From contig NC_083566.1 in NCBI RefSeq assembly GCF_019925205.1, positions 5,704,001 through 5,768,000 of the forward strand: a stretch of DNA of 64,000 nt. Reading direction: 5' to 3'. Positions 14,401 through 27,645 of the stretch are shown in pieces. Every line of letters begins with the position of its first letter. Positions within the stretch are counted from its first letter, which is position 1. The position numbers and the translations under genes are program-made. Under the pieces are notes generated by a model. The model saw nothing but the letters and a program-made list of their open reading frames with translations. It made no database searches and had not been told where the DNA came from. This DNA comes from Metopolophium dirhodum (Eukaryota > Arthropoda > Insecta > Hemiptera > Aphididae).

Positions 14401-16209
14401 AAAATAATGAAAAAGATTTAATGAAAAACTACAAAATGTTCATGAGATAGTGAGTAATAAATTGCATAGTATGGGATTCGTAGGTAGGTATCTAGTTTGT
14501 TATTTGAACTATAAGTGCAAACACTGATTCTCACCAATAGCTCCAAAAGACAGATTTTGTTTATTAGTGTTCAAAATGATTCAGATTTATTTACTTTTTC
14601 TTAGACCAAGATAATATTATTAAATTTATTATAATAGTAATAATTTAATATAAAAGTCAATGTAAAATGAGAATACCTACTATTGTTTGTAAATTGTATT
14701 TGACAATTTTCATTATTATTATATTTTAAAATTACTTAGATTTCGTAAATCATTCATTTAATATTAAACCTTTCACTATAATTCACTATAAATTTTTTAC
14801 CTATAGGCTATGGTAACTAACATTTTTGCACTATAAAAACTATTTTTATTTCCAATTACCTTCCTATTAATTTCAATATATCAATTTATTATCTTATTTA
14901 AATTCTTCTTAAAGTATCTTCTATCCAAAATCAGTAATAAAACACATTTTTCATATCTTTGACTGAATTATTGTTTAAATAGTTCGTATGAGCTTTCTTT
15001 GTGTATATAGAGATGAACTGCAAAAGGATATTTCTAAATTAAATTTAAGAAAGCAAGTATAATGCCAAAAATGTTATGGGCTTCTTTCAGTTTATCCTGT
15101 CAAATACAAATGGTAAAAAAAAAGTTTCTAAAAGGAAATATTCTAAACCATCCAACTGTGTAATTGCATTCTTGTTTTCATAGATTTCAAGTAAACGTTC
15201 TTTTCTCAACTAATAATTAAAATTTTACCTTTCCATTCAAAGAAAATAATGAAAATTGATGATTATAGATAGTCCTTATTTGGATTAATATCAAACTCAT
15301 ACTTATAAAATGTCAGTACTACACTGTATAAATGAGGATCATTTATGATTTACCAAATTATAAATAGTTTAACAATCAAAAGATAAGTAGATGTTTCAAC
15401 ATAACATCATATTACCTTCTCAAATTTCAAGCGAGAACTAAGAAGACTTTTGTTTCACAAAAATGTGATTTATTATTCATCCTTTTTTAAATTGTATAGA
15501 CGATAGATAAAAGGTAAGTGCTTGTTTTACTGACAAAATTTTCCAAAATCGATTTGAAATTGAGTGAAATTTGGACAATTCGGTATGTTACACAATATAT
15601 TATGATGCTAAATAATTGTATTATTATTTTATTTTTCTGTAATTCATTATTTAATTTGTAATTTATTTAGGTTTTTTCAACGTCCCTAAAATTCAATGTT
15701 TTATTAAGTTTGTTAATTGTTCAGGATATTATAATCAAACACATATATTATTACAATGCATGTAACTATGGGTAAATAATAATAATAATAATAAAAACAC
15801 ACATATTATAGTTATGAAAACAATACAGTTGATTATAATACATTATTATATTTAATATGTTATAATATAAATTATTGTACAAGCTTTTATTGCAAATTAG
15901 GAAATTCAAAATAGTATACCAAAAAATATTGTTTTTATTATATAAAATATTTCGCTTAAATATTATTTAGGTATTTTTCATACGTATCAAATAGCAATCG
16001 TTGTACCTATGCGATGAATGTGATAACGCCTTTATCTATCTACGATAATCATTGGGTTCACTTGCGTAGTTGCGTGCCTATAAAAAAAAGGTTTGTAATA
16101 TTTTAAGGACATTATTTCGTTAAAAATGAATTTTTGGTAATTTTTGATAGTTTATGGCATTTAAATTCAGGCCAAATTCATAATTACAGGGTATATGCAA
16201 ACTTTAAAA

Positions 16210-16235
16210 TTTATTTATTTATTTATTTATTTATT
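16210..16235. repeat. (TTTA)n microsatellite
   Basis: About six perfect tandem TTTA units. Confidence 0.9.
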
Positions 16236-18086
16236 CAAACATTTTAAGTTTCCTATAAATTGTCTTATAAAAATCACTTTTTATTTATGTAGTTATACTA
16301 AAAACTGCAATTGAGCATAATAAATTGTTTAGTTGACTTTACTTTTCATAGGTATTTTATTTTATATTTATAACGTATTTTTTTCGTAAATCTGACTATT
16401 TTAGCCACTGGAAATATAGTTATTAGTTATAAAACACAAGAAAGTGTATTGGAAGTATACACGAAATATATAATATAATATAATTTAAGAAGAACGATAG
16501 TAGAATAGATATTATAATGCAATTTAGTGTATAAGGATGTTCACCAATGTATGACAAAATTAAGTGTGATTTTAACATCTGAAGTTAAAATTTGAAGAAT
16601 CTTCACGAACATTTTTCACCAACTACACGTAGGTATATTTATAGTAGTTAATACTATATAATGTAACAACCATATGGCAAATAATATGCAATAATTAATA
16701 ATTTGTCATCAACCACGTAAAATATTATCAAGAGACAAGAATGCATAGGTAGAAAACAGGTAGGTTGATACTATAATAATACTTCAATGTTGTGATAATA
16801 ATATATGCAAACATGTTATCTCTTACCTCAACTACTAGAGCAATAATTGGCTGGTTTTAATATTCACATCGTTATTTTAAAATTAGTAATTTATTTTTAT
16901 TTTTCAACAGCTTTTTTTCATCATTTTACACGATTTAACTGATTTTGTCTTTGAAATTGTATTCCTATGCCATCTAGATAAGTCATGTCCAAATGGAGAC
17001 ATATTTTTAACTATACGCGAGCCCACGGAAAATATACCGTTCATTTTATTAGTTTTATATTGATTTATAGACTATTAAAATACTTAATATAAGAATTTAA
17101 ATTTAAAAATAACTTTTACATTTAATTTCAGTTGAACTTTAAGAATATCTAAAACTTCCAGTTCAAAAACTTTTTTAAACAAAATTAAATCAATGTTTAA
17201 TTCAAAATAATAATACAAATGATTGTTATTTTATATGAAAAAATAATAACAATTAATAGGTAGTACGTAAGATACTGTATAATAGTATACTAGCTATAAT
17301 ATCAAGTTATGTAAGATTCAAAATAGATTGAAAAATTAAGTATGGGTAGCGAATAACTTAAGATTATAAATAAATATTAAATCTATATATGATTTTATAA
17401 ATACCTTGGTTGTTACAATTAAACGAATAATATACGGAGTGTATAACAGTAGTACTACTATGTAGTTATAATAAAATAAAATAATACATTTCTGTAAAAC
17501 TTAATAGGTACTATCACAGTCAAGAGTCAATATAAAATACTAAATTAAAATTCTGCTTAGTTTAATATTATGCTAGAGTCAATTTTTTTTACATAAAATA
17601 GTAGAATATAGTATAAAGCCAATATTAGGTATATCGGTATCGACAAAATATTTTTCTTTGATGATTACTGACTTTATATCGATCGAAAAAACGTGCTGAT
17701 ATAACAGTAATACAGAGTAACTACATAGTGGAAAGTAGTTAAATCATATACAATAACGCAACTCAAGAATTATCAACGTTTAAAGAAAAATCATAATAAA
17801 TTAAAGTATGATATTAATAAATAATATACATTATTATGTGTAGTGATGTTTTTCTGCATGACGTAATATATTATATGAGCATACGATATTATTTAAACAA
17901 CTAGAAGTTATTCATATAGATACAATTAATATTTAATATACGATTAAATTGATCAAAATACTATTAAATTGTGTGTTATCATTATAATATAGTTAGTACA
18001 ACGATGCCTAAGCGGACATAATATTACTACTTTATATCACTGGAAGGTCTGTAAATTGCAAACGATGAAAGAATTCCAATAACACG

Positions 18087-18118
18087 CATACATACATACA
18101 TACATACATACATACATA
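18087..18118. repeat. (CATA)n microsatellite
   Basis: About eight tandem CATA units seen directly. Confidence 0.95.
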
Positions 18119-19531
18119 AAAACTTGTATATAATAGATATGTAGGTATGTAATATGTATAATATTATCATATTATGTTTGTAAATTTAATATTCTACACA
18201 GTCTAGTGCATGCAAAGTGAACGATACACATAGTGACAAAAGTGACATTTAATAATTGCGCACCATGCTGTAAAATAGTGAATAGTACTAATAATATAAA
18301 TAATAATAATCATAATAATAGTATTCTAACACAATATAAATACTCGCAGCCCGTAAATTTAAACTCCAAATAAATGAATGTGCATACAACACAAGCCCGT
18401 TTTCAAAGTATTGATTTCCATTGTATTTATACTCAAATAGGTCCATTAAAAGTCGTGGACACATAATGATATGAGTAAAATATAATTATTAAGTGTTACA
18501 TAAATCTAAATATTTATATTTTTTGACGGAACCTTATTATTGAAAGCGATATTAAAAAAAAAAAAATCCACAACGACAACAACAAAATATTTATCATCTG
18601 TTTTTAATTATTTTTTTGTTAGACTGAAATAATTGTTCGCCAATAAAAATTATAACGACAGTAGCAATTATTGCATGCAAGTGCTCGATTTAACCACAAA
18701 GTTGTTATGTTACAAAACCACGTAAATACAAATTTTAAAACAATGATAGTATAGGTATTACTGATTTAATGCAGGAACCTATATGGCTCAAATATAGGTA
18801 GGTAATTGAAATGTTACGCAGTAGTAACCATACAATGACGTTGTACTCTATCTATGGTACCACACTACCACAGTACATTATCGGTGACGGATTAATTTCA
18901 AACGCGTGAGAATACGAGAGGATTTTGACGTTCGTGATATTAGACAAGACACTTACAAGATACCGAGTAGGTACGATATTTTAACGTGGGTATATTGAGG
19001 CGAAATGTTATAACAGTATAATATAAATAATATTCTATTTTACTTTACCGATAACCTGGATGCAATACGCGGATCCAGCGATGAAACGAAACTTCTTCGG
19101 CAATCTTACAATATAATAGGTGGCAGGCGGAACGATTATTATTATGCGTTTTGTAAAGTACCTGCCACCCTAATCAAAAATAGTTATTCATCAATACGGC
19201 GAGACTCCGTGTCTCCGTGATACTACAGAACGAATGTAAGATGACACACGAATGTGTGATATTAATTGTAATTTGTAATATAAGAACATTAAACATTGTA
19301 ATAATAAATTAGAAATACTGTAATGGTGTTACAGAACCATATTATTATCAAAGATAATTAAATTATATTTATAATAACATTTAGAAAAATATGAGGTTAA
19401 AATATTATAATATTAATATTAATATAATATAATAAATTAATAAATATATTTTTAAAATATTTGAAGAAAAATGTTTTGATACGCATATTAACAAAACTGT
19501 ATATAGTATTATATAATAAAATACTATGTTA

Positions 19532-19805
19532 TATAGCTGATCCCGTGCACTTCGTTACCCGTTAAATGTACAAACTTATATATGAATCAAACTTTGTTCA
19601 ATGCGTTATTTAAATATTCGGTGTATGATTTTCTAGATTTATCTTAACTTTTCTGTTACCCGGAACAAAAATTTCTGATTCGCAACAGTATATTATCAGG
19701 TAGGCAATCTACCTGTGATGGTAGATCTCGGACCCCGTGCTGTCCGTACGTAAGTGTATGAATTAACTCTAAAGTATCAAGGTTATACCAAGTTTGTCGC
19801 TTTAA
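19532..19805 (+). mobile_element. Dispersed repeat family A, 5' part
   Basis: It starts TAGCTGATCCCGTGCACTTC and includes the block ATTATCAGGTAGGCAATCTA, then cggaccccgtgctgtccgta and a tail reading aagttt-gtcg. The same order of blocks recurs at 29488-29755 (+), 43610-43865 (-) and, partly, 44625-44725 (+). Copies differ by roughly 10-20% by eye, so they are old. It has no coding capacity; the repeat class (SINE/LINE 3' end versus Helitron-like) is unresolved. The copy decays into T/C-rich sequence after 19805. Confidence 0.6.
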
Positions 19806-20098
19806 CTTGGTATAAATTTGATAAAAAAAAAAGTAAAAAGTAAAAAAAGTAACCTTACCTTTTTTAAAAAGTATTCAATAAAAAGCAAATTTTTAACCCA
19901 TTTAAAAATATATTGAAATAACCCTTTCAATATATAACTCTTTTAAAAATCTTTTAAAATCTTAAATCCTTTCCCATTATTTTTTGTTTAAAACAACCCT
20001 TTCAAATATTTACCTCTTTTAAAAAATCTTTCAAATTTTTTTTATCCTTTCCTACAACAATCCTTTTAAAAATAACCCTTTTAACATTTTAATCCTTT
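19806..20098. repeat. Degenerate low-complexity tract with CCTTTNAA words
   Basis: The plus strand repeatedly shows aaccctttcaa, cctcttttaaaa and atcctttccc-like words at irregular spacing of roughly 20-60 bp. It looks like a decayed simple-repeat expansion and has no ORF of note. Confidence 0.4.
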
Positions 20099-20148
20099 AG
20101 GCTAAATAATGTTTATCGTTAATTTGATCAAGAACAATACTATTAAAC
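20099..20148 (+). repeat. 50 bp direct repeat, copy 1
   Basis: From AGGCTAAATAATG to TATTAAAC, this differs at only one base from 22856-22905. The flanking sequences are unrelated. Confidence 0.85.
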
Positions 20149-20393
20149 TTTTGATAAATAATTGAATCCTAGTTGCATTACGGCTTTGTCGTGAAGTATT
20201 TTATCGTCTTGGTCGTTGCATGGTTTTGTTAATGAGAATATCGGCACAATAAAACAATGTCGTACGTAGAAAATGCGTGATTGTGTAATTAAAATACATT
20301 TATTTTGTTTTGTTTTTTGTTTATTTAAATGGTTGCTATTGATTACAAAAAAAATATTATAATAATAATAATAATTATTATATATATATAAAA

Positions 20394-20870
20394 GACTAGC
20401 TGCTCCTGCGCAGTTCGTGGCCCCTAAAAAATGACAACTCTTAAAAAAATTGTGACTGTCCAACTTCTTTTTAGTGTAACTCACTGCAGTAAGTGCATAT
20501 CAGCCACCCCGGTAGGCAATGTGCGAAAATTTGATTTGATGCATGCTTGTATCTGATCTGCCCAATTGACCAATGGCAACCAATAATAAATAAATACTTT
20601 ATCTATTAATTATTTCTTCTATAACCAATAGCGACCATTTAGGTAAACAAACATTTCCACCGTAAATCTCAAAATCCCTTGAGCACTTCACCAGGCTTCT
20701 ATTAATTTGTCGTACCGTGGTGTTATATAGTCTATAGGGCTAAAGCCTTCCTCGATGAATGGACTATCCAAAAAAAAAATAATTTTTCAATTCAAACCAG
20801 TAGTTTCTGAAATAAGCGCGTTCAAACAAACAAGCAAACAAACTCTACAGCTTTATTTATTAGTATAGAT
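20394..20870 (+). mobile_element. Interspersed repeat ending in TTAGTATAGAT
   Basis: The left end is ACTAGCTGCTCCTGCGCAGT. Inside are ggctaaagccttcctcgat and agtttctgaaataagcgcg, and the right end is CAAACAAACTCTACAGC followed by TTTATTTATTAGTATAGAT. Ends of this type are widespread in insect genomes as termini of short interspersed or non-autonomous elements. A shorter copy of the same right end is at 51860-51897. It has no ORF and I cannot fix the superfamily. Confidence 0.55.
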
Positions 20871-21298
20871 TACTCAAAAACAATAATAAAAAAAAAAAAA
20901 AAATAGAAAATTAACATTTATTTTCCCGTGATATTTCGAAATATAATTAAATGTGTAAAAAAGTTCTTTCCATATAATATTATTGTACTATAGCAAAAAA
21001 AAATAATATTAGGCATGCCTAAATTAGCGTTGAATTATAGATATTTATTTGTACTTGTTTTTAAATAGTCGATTAAAACAATATAAATACAATAAGAACT
21101 TCCGAACAAGGTACTCAATATTGTATAGGTAAAAAACCGTATCGATCGAACCATAAATGATTTTATTTTTAATGACTAATGATGATATTAAAGTATTTTA
21201 ATATAAAAAATATTTATATATTAAAACATTGAAATCGAGCTGAATAAAAAATATCGCTGAACTCGCTATGCAGTATTTAGTAGTTTTCGAATATCCTT
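20871..21298. other. Noncoding spacer between repeats
   Basis: A+T-rich with a poly-A run at 20888-20903. No gene signal is seen. Confidence 0.5.
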
Positions 21299-22072
21299 CA
21301 TCATTGAGTATGTCACTGTAATGGATGGTCAAATTTTAATTCAATGATAAATCATTGAATACGATTACAAGCGTTGACGGGTTTTTGACGAAGCCTTGAA
21401 CAAAACTACACTTTAAAAAAATTTAAAATCAAGAAATTGACAATTATTGTAAATGTTTATAATTTATTAGTGTAAATAAAATTAGTCCAAGTATTTTTAA
21501 AATAGCATTGTTTATTTTAAATGATAATTTATAATGGAATGTTTGAAGATTATACAATTATTATTTTTTGAATTACATTGAAATGACAAAAATCGTTTGG
21601 GGTTAAATCGTTATTAATTGAATAGTGTCCAATGCCGTTAAAATTTGAACAAATATTTATGTAACCTAAATATGTCTATTTTATAATTTATTCAATTTTT
21701 AGAACAAAGGTATTTAAATTAAAAAAAATATTAACATTTAGGTAAATAGGAACGAAATAATTTTAATAATATGTTCACAAGACATTTTCAAAATACAATA
21801 AAATAACAAATTCGATTTTGTCGAAAACTAGTTATGCGTACAATTTCTATTTTACCATAATTTGTTTTTATTTTATTTTTCGTGATAATTTTTACTCTTG
21901 ACGCCACGAAGTACAACAAGATCTGATTTTCTACCAGAAACCACTCTCAAAGTTGAATAACGAAGCAATTATACCACACGAAAAGGTGGTAATTAAGGCA
22001 CAAGAAAGAAAAAATATTTATACACATGGTTGTAAGACCCAGACATTTATCGCTCCGCTCAGAATCTAAAAT
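21299..22072 (+). mobile_element. Dispersed repeat family B, second copy
   Basis: It has the opening block (tgtcactgtaatggatgg, then TTCAATGATAAATCATTG) and the closing block ATCGCTCCGCTCAGAATCTA. It also contains the internal block agaaaccactctcaaagttg, which recurs near 6330 and, reversed, near 48250. It is shorter than the copy at 11132 and lacks the clear internal duplication. Confidence 0.55.
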
Positions 22073-22855
22073 AAAATACAAAAAATGATTGGATTTTAAA
22101 TTAATTTTGAAAACATGTAAATTCCAAATATTTGTATTATTTAAGAGTACATGTTAATTTTAGTTTTGATTTATGCATAATTATATTTGATTGTTATTTT
22201 TGTATTTCCTGTTTGAAATATTTATTGACCATACGCAAAAAAAACATTCTTTAGAATTGCATTGTGAAGTGAAATTCTATATTGTAGATTGCTTACTGAA
22301 CATGCTACTGAACATGCCATTAATATGTACAATATGTGTGTATTATAAACTATATTTTAGCTGACTTTAGAGTGTAAATTACCCACAAAATACATATGTA
22401 ACTGTCCATTTTTATTATTTATAATTTTTTATTTGCACAAAAAACTACACCTACACATAACACCAAATTATTTGTTTAGAATGCAAACAAAATATGTATA
22501 CATATCATGATATTATAATACATAAAATGCGACAAAAAAAAAAAATGATAATATTAATACTAAAATATAGGATAACCAATATAATGTTTTTTTTGTTTTA
22601 ATTTTCACTCAACAATAACTAATGTAAAATACTTCGTTTAGGACAATATTTTGATAAATCACTAAGTATTACCAAAGAACATAAAAAAATTAAATATGAC
22701 ATGAAGATAAGATAATATTACATTGCAAATACAATATTACTTGTATGAATATATATATATATGTATATTAATTTTATAATTTGTTCCTAATACTCTGGTA
22801 TAACAAATTACAGTTTTTGGTTATTTTACTATGGACAATAATACATTTTTATTAA
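22073..22855. other. Noncoding stretch
   Basis: A+T-rich with short AT microsatellites (near 22750) and a poly-A run (22533-22545). No gene is seen. Confidence 0.5.
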
Positions 22856-22905
22856 AGGCTAAATAATGTTTATCGTTAATTTGATCAAGAACAATATTAT
22901 TAAAC
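22856..22905 (+). repeat. 50 bp direct repeat, copy 2
   Basis: Partner of 20099-20148 with one mismatch. The 2.7 kb between the copies is filled with interspersed repeats. Confidence 0.85.
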
Positions 22906-23878
22906 GTTTAATATAAATTGTAGCCAAAGTTATTAATATTCAAATATTCTCTTTAAATAATCAAACTTACTGTGATTGTCAAAACTAACCGTTTTATGTA
23001 CTTACCAAGCTTACTTAAATTAAATAATAATCTGCAAATTATTAAATACCTAATGAATAATAACTTATTTTATATTATTCTTTAACTTTTAAATACAAAT
23101 CTTCTAAGTCAAGAAGCAATTTTAATATAATATAAAATATATCCATTAAAATTATCAGAAAAAAATCTGAAATATTGGATTCTGAAAGAACGATGAACTT
23201 TAATGGTTTTATAGTGATGTGTGTTTATTTTTGTTTGAAAAAATGTCACTGTAGAAAATGTGCTCCAGTCGTCCATTTAAAGGTAGTGTTTCTGGAAATT
23301 AGAAATTTCCCCAGTTTTCTTTCAAAATATTAGGGATAGAAAAAAAAATAAAAGGTACATAAAATGAGAATATTTACACGATTCCAGTTTTTACAATCTC
23401 GATTTTGTTTTTCGCTTGTATGTCACACATGAATTAACTTTACAGAATTAAAGTATTTAACTATTTTTATTTCATTTCATTTTCTAGACATAATAAAATA
23501 TTCAAAATATTTAAGCCCACTTTAATGTGCTCTACATACATATTTAAAATTGTAAACATTTTTTAGATTTTTTCTGTTAATGTTAATAACAAATTGTATG
23601 CTGCCACATAATTAAAACGCATAATAATTTTAAAAAATGTTCTTATAATTTATTTTTCTTACAGAAACCTTAAAATCTCAAAAATGTATATGTATCATGA
23701 ACAATTTATAGTTTCAAGATCAAATGATTACAAAGTTAGAATTTTAAACGAAAAAAAGAATATAGGTAATCGTTTTTGATGTCATTTAAAAAAAAATATT
23801 TTTGTAGAAAATTGAAACATTTTATTATATAAATTATTACTCAAGTAGGTAGTACAACTAAGCACAATACATTTGGAA
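22906..23878. other. Noncoding stretch
   Basis: No ORF, splice pattern or repeat structure stands out. Confidence 0.5.
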
Positions 23879-24817
23879 AAATATTTGGTTGATACCGAGT
23901 TGCGGTCGAGATTATAACAGGTAAAAAAAAAAATCCGAGTTGCGGTCGGGATCAAAACAGGTTAAATATCAAAATAGGTAAAAATCCTAGTTGCGGTAAA
24001 AAAATATGATTAATAATTATTATGTTTTAAATATTGACATAGTTACATATTATTATGCTAAATACAAAAATGAAACGGTCAAAATACAAATTTTGAATAT
24101 AAAATATAAATTAAAGAAATGCATAAAGAAAAAACTGTATTTATTCATACAATTTTGAAATCAAAAACATTAGAACAAGATAATGCTTTCTTGATAAATT
24201 AAAAATATTTGAAGATTTTATTTGTCATACGTTTACATGGCAATAGTAAAATTCTATTAAACCTATTAGGTACGTAAACAACATTTATTAATATGACAAA
24301 TATTTAAAATTTCAAAAAAGGGGGATCCTCGTGTTAATACCCCTCACTTTGTTTTTTGGATAGCGCTGGGAGTTTTTGTGCACAAACGTCGGGATCTGGT
24401 GCAAATTTCTGCACAAACGATGCACAAACGTTTGGCACATTCAAAAATCCAAATATTCAATGTGGGGGAGGGGCTACCGTTTCAATGGCCCCCCATTTTG
24501 TTTTAGGGATAGAGCTTTCAGTTTTTATGCACAAACGATTGGACTTGGTGCACATTTCTGCACAAACGATGCACAAACGTTTGGAGTGGTCAGAAGTTCA
24601 AATTTCGAAAGTGGGGAGGGGGGGCATTGAGATGGACCTTGAAAATAATAAATTACAAAATTTTGGCAACATCGTATATTATCGAAAATTGGATAAGAGC
24701 TCATCGGATAATCGATAACCGGATACTGACCGCAATTAAGACGTTAATTTTACCTTCAATATTATTAAGACCGCAATTCGTCTATTGCGACCGCAACTCG
24801 GACAATACCAAATATTT
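23879..24817. mobile_element. Terminal-inverted-repeat element with subterminal GTTGCGGTCG motifs
   Basis: The left 30 bp (23879-23908) and the reverse complement of the right 30 bp (24788-24817) match at 25 positions. They share AAATATTTGGT and, after a 5 bp mismatch block, CCGAGTTGCGGTCG. Further copies of GAGTTGCGGTCG or its reverse complement lie just inside both ends (23936, 23988, 24728, 24770), as expected for subterminal transposase-binding repeats. The ~940 bp interior holds a 149 bp tandem duplication and no credible transposase. I could not identify a target duplication, so the superfamily is open. Confidence 0.6.
24335..24630 (+). repeat. 149 bp tandem duplication with GCACAAACG motifs
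   Basis: The motif GCACAAACG occurs at 24380, 24411 and 24422, and again at 24529, 24560 and 24571. Each pair is exactly 149 bp apart. Around them the units share a ttttg-gataG.GCT opening, a TTTCTGCACAAACGATGCAC core and a G-rich end (gtgggggagggg / gtggggaggggg). A partial third unit may start at about 24625. Two overlapping ORFs span the array (24356-24718 and 24376-24630), but their peptides are just the repeated DNA read in different frames. Confidence 0.8.
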
Positions 24818-27295
24818 AGGTACCTACATACATTTTAAGCGATTTATACGATGATCCTATTTACACCGTTCTACGATATTTTCAGATAAGTGAATACAAT
24901 ATTATATACATTGTATAATATGTAATAATAGTTGGAAATATATATGAAATAATATTGTAATTTTATTATTAATATAATATAGGTATTCTATGCGATTTGT
25001 TTTCTCTAAAATATTTGGCTAAAAACTGGTACTAACTAGTCGGGTATAAACTAGAGAATTTATTATTTTTCTATTTATTATTGTAATAGGTACCGGTCAA
25101 ATCTCCACACGAGTCGTTATATAATATATTGGTACTAAAAATGAATATTAATTTTTGGTCATAATCCGATAAAGTAATTAAAAATCTACTTACAAAACAA
25201 TCATTATTTTTACTCATATTTAAAATGTATACCTACCTAGTTCTACAATTATCTTATTTTCCAACAACCTGGAAATCATAAGTTATTGCTACAATTCTTA
25301 AACCTAGAAAACCTCAATAAAACCATTCGGATACACTTTAGGTATAGGCTTATTAGACTTTTCAATTATTATGTTATTTACTAAAAAATGTTTTATCTAT
25401 AAGCGTGTTAAACGTCTCTCTTTCTCTCATTGCTTGAATAAAATAAAATTACAATATTTCTGAGTATAGATACAACCACACCACGACCCACCCCACTCAC
25501 TAGCTGAACTGATTCATTGGAAATCAAGCAATATATTGTGCTAGAATTGTCCAGGTTATACCTTGCCAAAGCATTGTATATCATTTGAAACTAATAAGGA
25601 CTATTCTTATCTAACTGAAAATTATACTTCCAGCCTTTACTATCTCATATTCAAAATATATCAGTATTTTAATGTTGGCTACGTGCTTTGACATTTAAAA
25701 CAATTTCTTATTTCTGTTGTAATCCCTCGAGGTAGTGATTTAGCAGCTTGTCGATAAAAAAAATCTGTAGGTACATACATGTGTACATAATCACAATCAA
25801 TGTGTGTATGTGACCAATGTGGCATACGGCCAAATTTACGCGACCAAATTTCTACGACCATTTGACGTACATTCTTCCAAACCATACGTTTAATTACCAG
25901 AGCACTAGCTCTGGTTTGTCTACAAATCCCTACAAAAATCAGACGGCAAAATCGTTTTAATCAGTGAAACAGCTAAACTATTTTACAGACGCTTTCATGC
26001 AAAACTCCATTCAAATGCAAACCAGCAAATCAGTCGTCTAGCTTCAAACTCACATTCCTGGAACTATATTATAGGATCGGTCGTATATAATTTATGGTCT
26101 TTCAGTCACTCAACTATAGATAGGTATATTACCGAAAGGTGCATAATGTACTACATAGCATATTATGACTCAAACGGAATTGGTCCCGTGACCTGCATAT
26201 ATTTTAATAAATCAAAATCATCAGGTATCTCCAACTGTGGATTTACTTTTACAGTAGAGCTTCGATGCACATACATAGGAAGGTAATAATCGTCCGGATA
26301 TCATGGAACAAAACTAACCAATGAAATAAGTTCATCGACAGTAACAATTTCATAATTTTATCAGGCATAATAAATCGCTCGTCAGTTCGTTAACTTCTTT
26401 GATTTATTTCTTGTCTATTGTGTTTATTTTTACCATTATTAATTAATTGTAAATAAATTACTTAATATAATATATTGTGATAATATTTTATGAATAAAGC
26501 TAATTTATAAAGAAAAATTGAAATTCATTACAATATTAATATGTAGGTACTAGCTGGTATATTATATTTTAACGGGGAAAAAAACAATTATCAAAGTATA
26601 AGCTCCTAAAAAATCTTTTTATGGTATAAATAGCTATCATCAATATAATAATATTACGTAGGTAGCAAATTAAATAAGCAAAATTCATTACTATTGATTA
26701 TAAATAAATGTCGTACATATATGCATCAGATTATTAAAACTTTTTTCTTAATTATATCGGCATACCGTGTGCTTGTACGTATTTGTTCAGCCCATTATTC
26801 AAATGGGAAATAAAAATTTTGTATCTTACATACTTTCAAAGTTACTTAAAAAGTTATTTCTTCGTAAAACTCAGTGTACAAATTTGTACAAGAGATACAT
26901 ACTAAAATTAATCTGAAAATAACAGTTTAGTCTCTAGTATTGAGAAATACAACAATAAGAACTCAAATGAAATGTCAATGTAACAGAAAATAAAATAAAA
27001 TTTAAAATTCAACATTTGATATTTTGATGACTCATATTTCTAAATAAATAATAAAACTCCATGTTACTTGGTAACTGATATTTTGTGCTGATCTATTGAG
27101 GTTTATTTATTATTCATTTTCATCAATATATTTTTCATTTATGTCGAAACATAGCAATCTAGAGAAACAACAGATTACACCTATATTGAAAGGGGGGAAA
27201 GGGGACATTAGGGCAATAGGCCATTATAAGTAAACTATGGTTCAAATTTCAAGTTTTTAGCTCCACGGAAAGTGCACAAATAAACGTTACATTAA
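24818..27295. other. Noncoding region
   Basis: No supported gene. A perfect 8 bp-arm hairpin (accagagc-acta-gctctggt) lies at 25896-25915. An open frame at 25679-25885 (minus) overlaps words such as gaccaaattt and gcgaccaaat, which look repeat-derived, so I do not call it a gene. Confidence 0.45.
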
Positions 27296-27645
27296 AAATT
27301 TTTTGAAGTGAAACTTCTATACGCGCAACGGGAGTACATTTTCAAGGCCGTGAGACACGAGCCATTAAACGAAAATCCGTCACGATTTATAACGGTTACC
27401 AATTTACCATAACAATAATTTGAAAACAATGGCAACCAATAAGTATTATTATAACAGTTATATTATTGTATTGAATGACAATTTAAAAATATTGTTTATT
27501 TATAATTTTGTATTATTATTTTTTATTTAATATATAATGTAAACCTGACTGGACGTTACTAATGTAAATATTTGTAAATATAATTTTACAACAGTTATAT
27601 TATTGTATTGAATGATAAAGCGGAAGTTTCACTTCTATGACCTGT
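27296..27645. repeat. Small inverted-repeat element (possible MITE)
   Basis: GAAGTGAAACTTC at 27305-27317 is a perfect 13 bp inverted partner of GAAGTTTCACTTC at 27622-27634. Inside, a 25 bp identical direct repeat (ACAGTTATATTATTGTATTG plus AATGA) lies at 27454-27478 and 27591-27615. There is no ORF. The inverted arms are short, so a real transposon is only one explanation. Confidence 0.35.

Larger units (their letters stand above)
12515..19531. other. Long A+T-rich region without a recognisable gene
   Basis: It contains a TTTA microsatellite (16210-16235), a CATA microsatellite (18087-18118), many short poly-A/T tracts and one weak exon-like stretch at 14210-14400. The section 18830-19260 is less A+T-rich and less repetitive than its surroundings, but no ORF or motif supports a call. 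Confidence 0.45.

Noticed and set aside
18087..18118. CRISPR-like short repeats
   Set aside because: Tetranucleotide microsatellite without spacers, in eukaryotic DNA.
20143..20484. 113-codon minus-strand ORF
   Set aside because: Tyr/Asn-rich peptide over TA repeats and part of an interspersed repeat; no motif.
24356..24718. ORFs of 120 and 84 codons with repeated AQT/CTN words
   Set aside because: Two overlapping frames read the same 149 bp DNA tandem repeat; the protein repeats follow from DNA repeats and no start context or domain supports a gene.
25896..25915. Hairpin as a transcription terminator
   Set aside because: The 8 bp perfect stem is real but no gene is nearby and rho-independent terminators do not apply to a nuclear insect genome.
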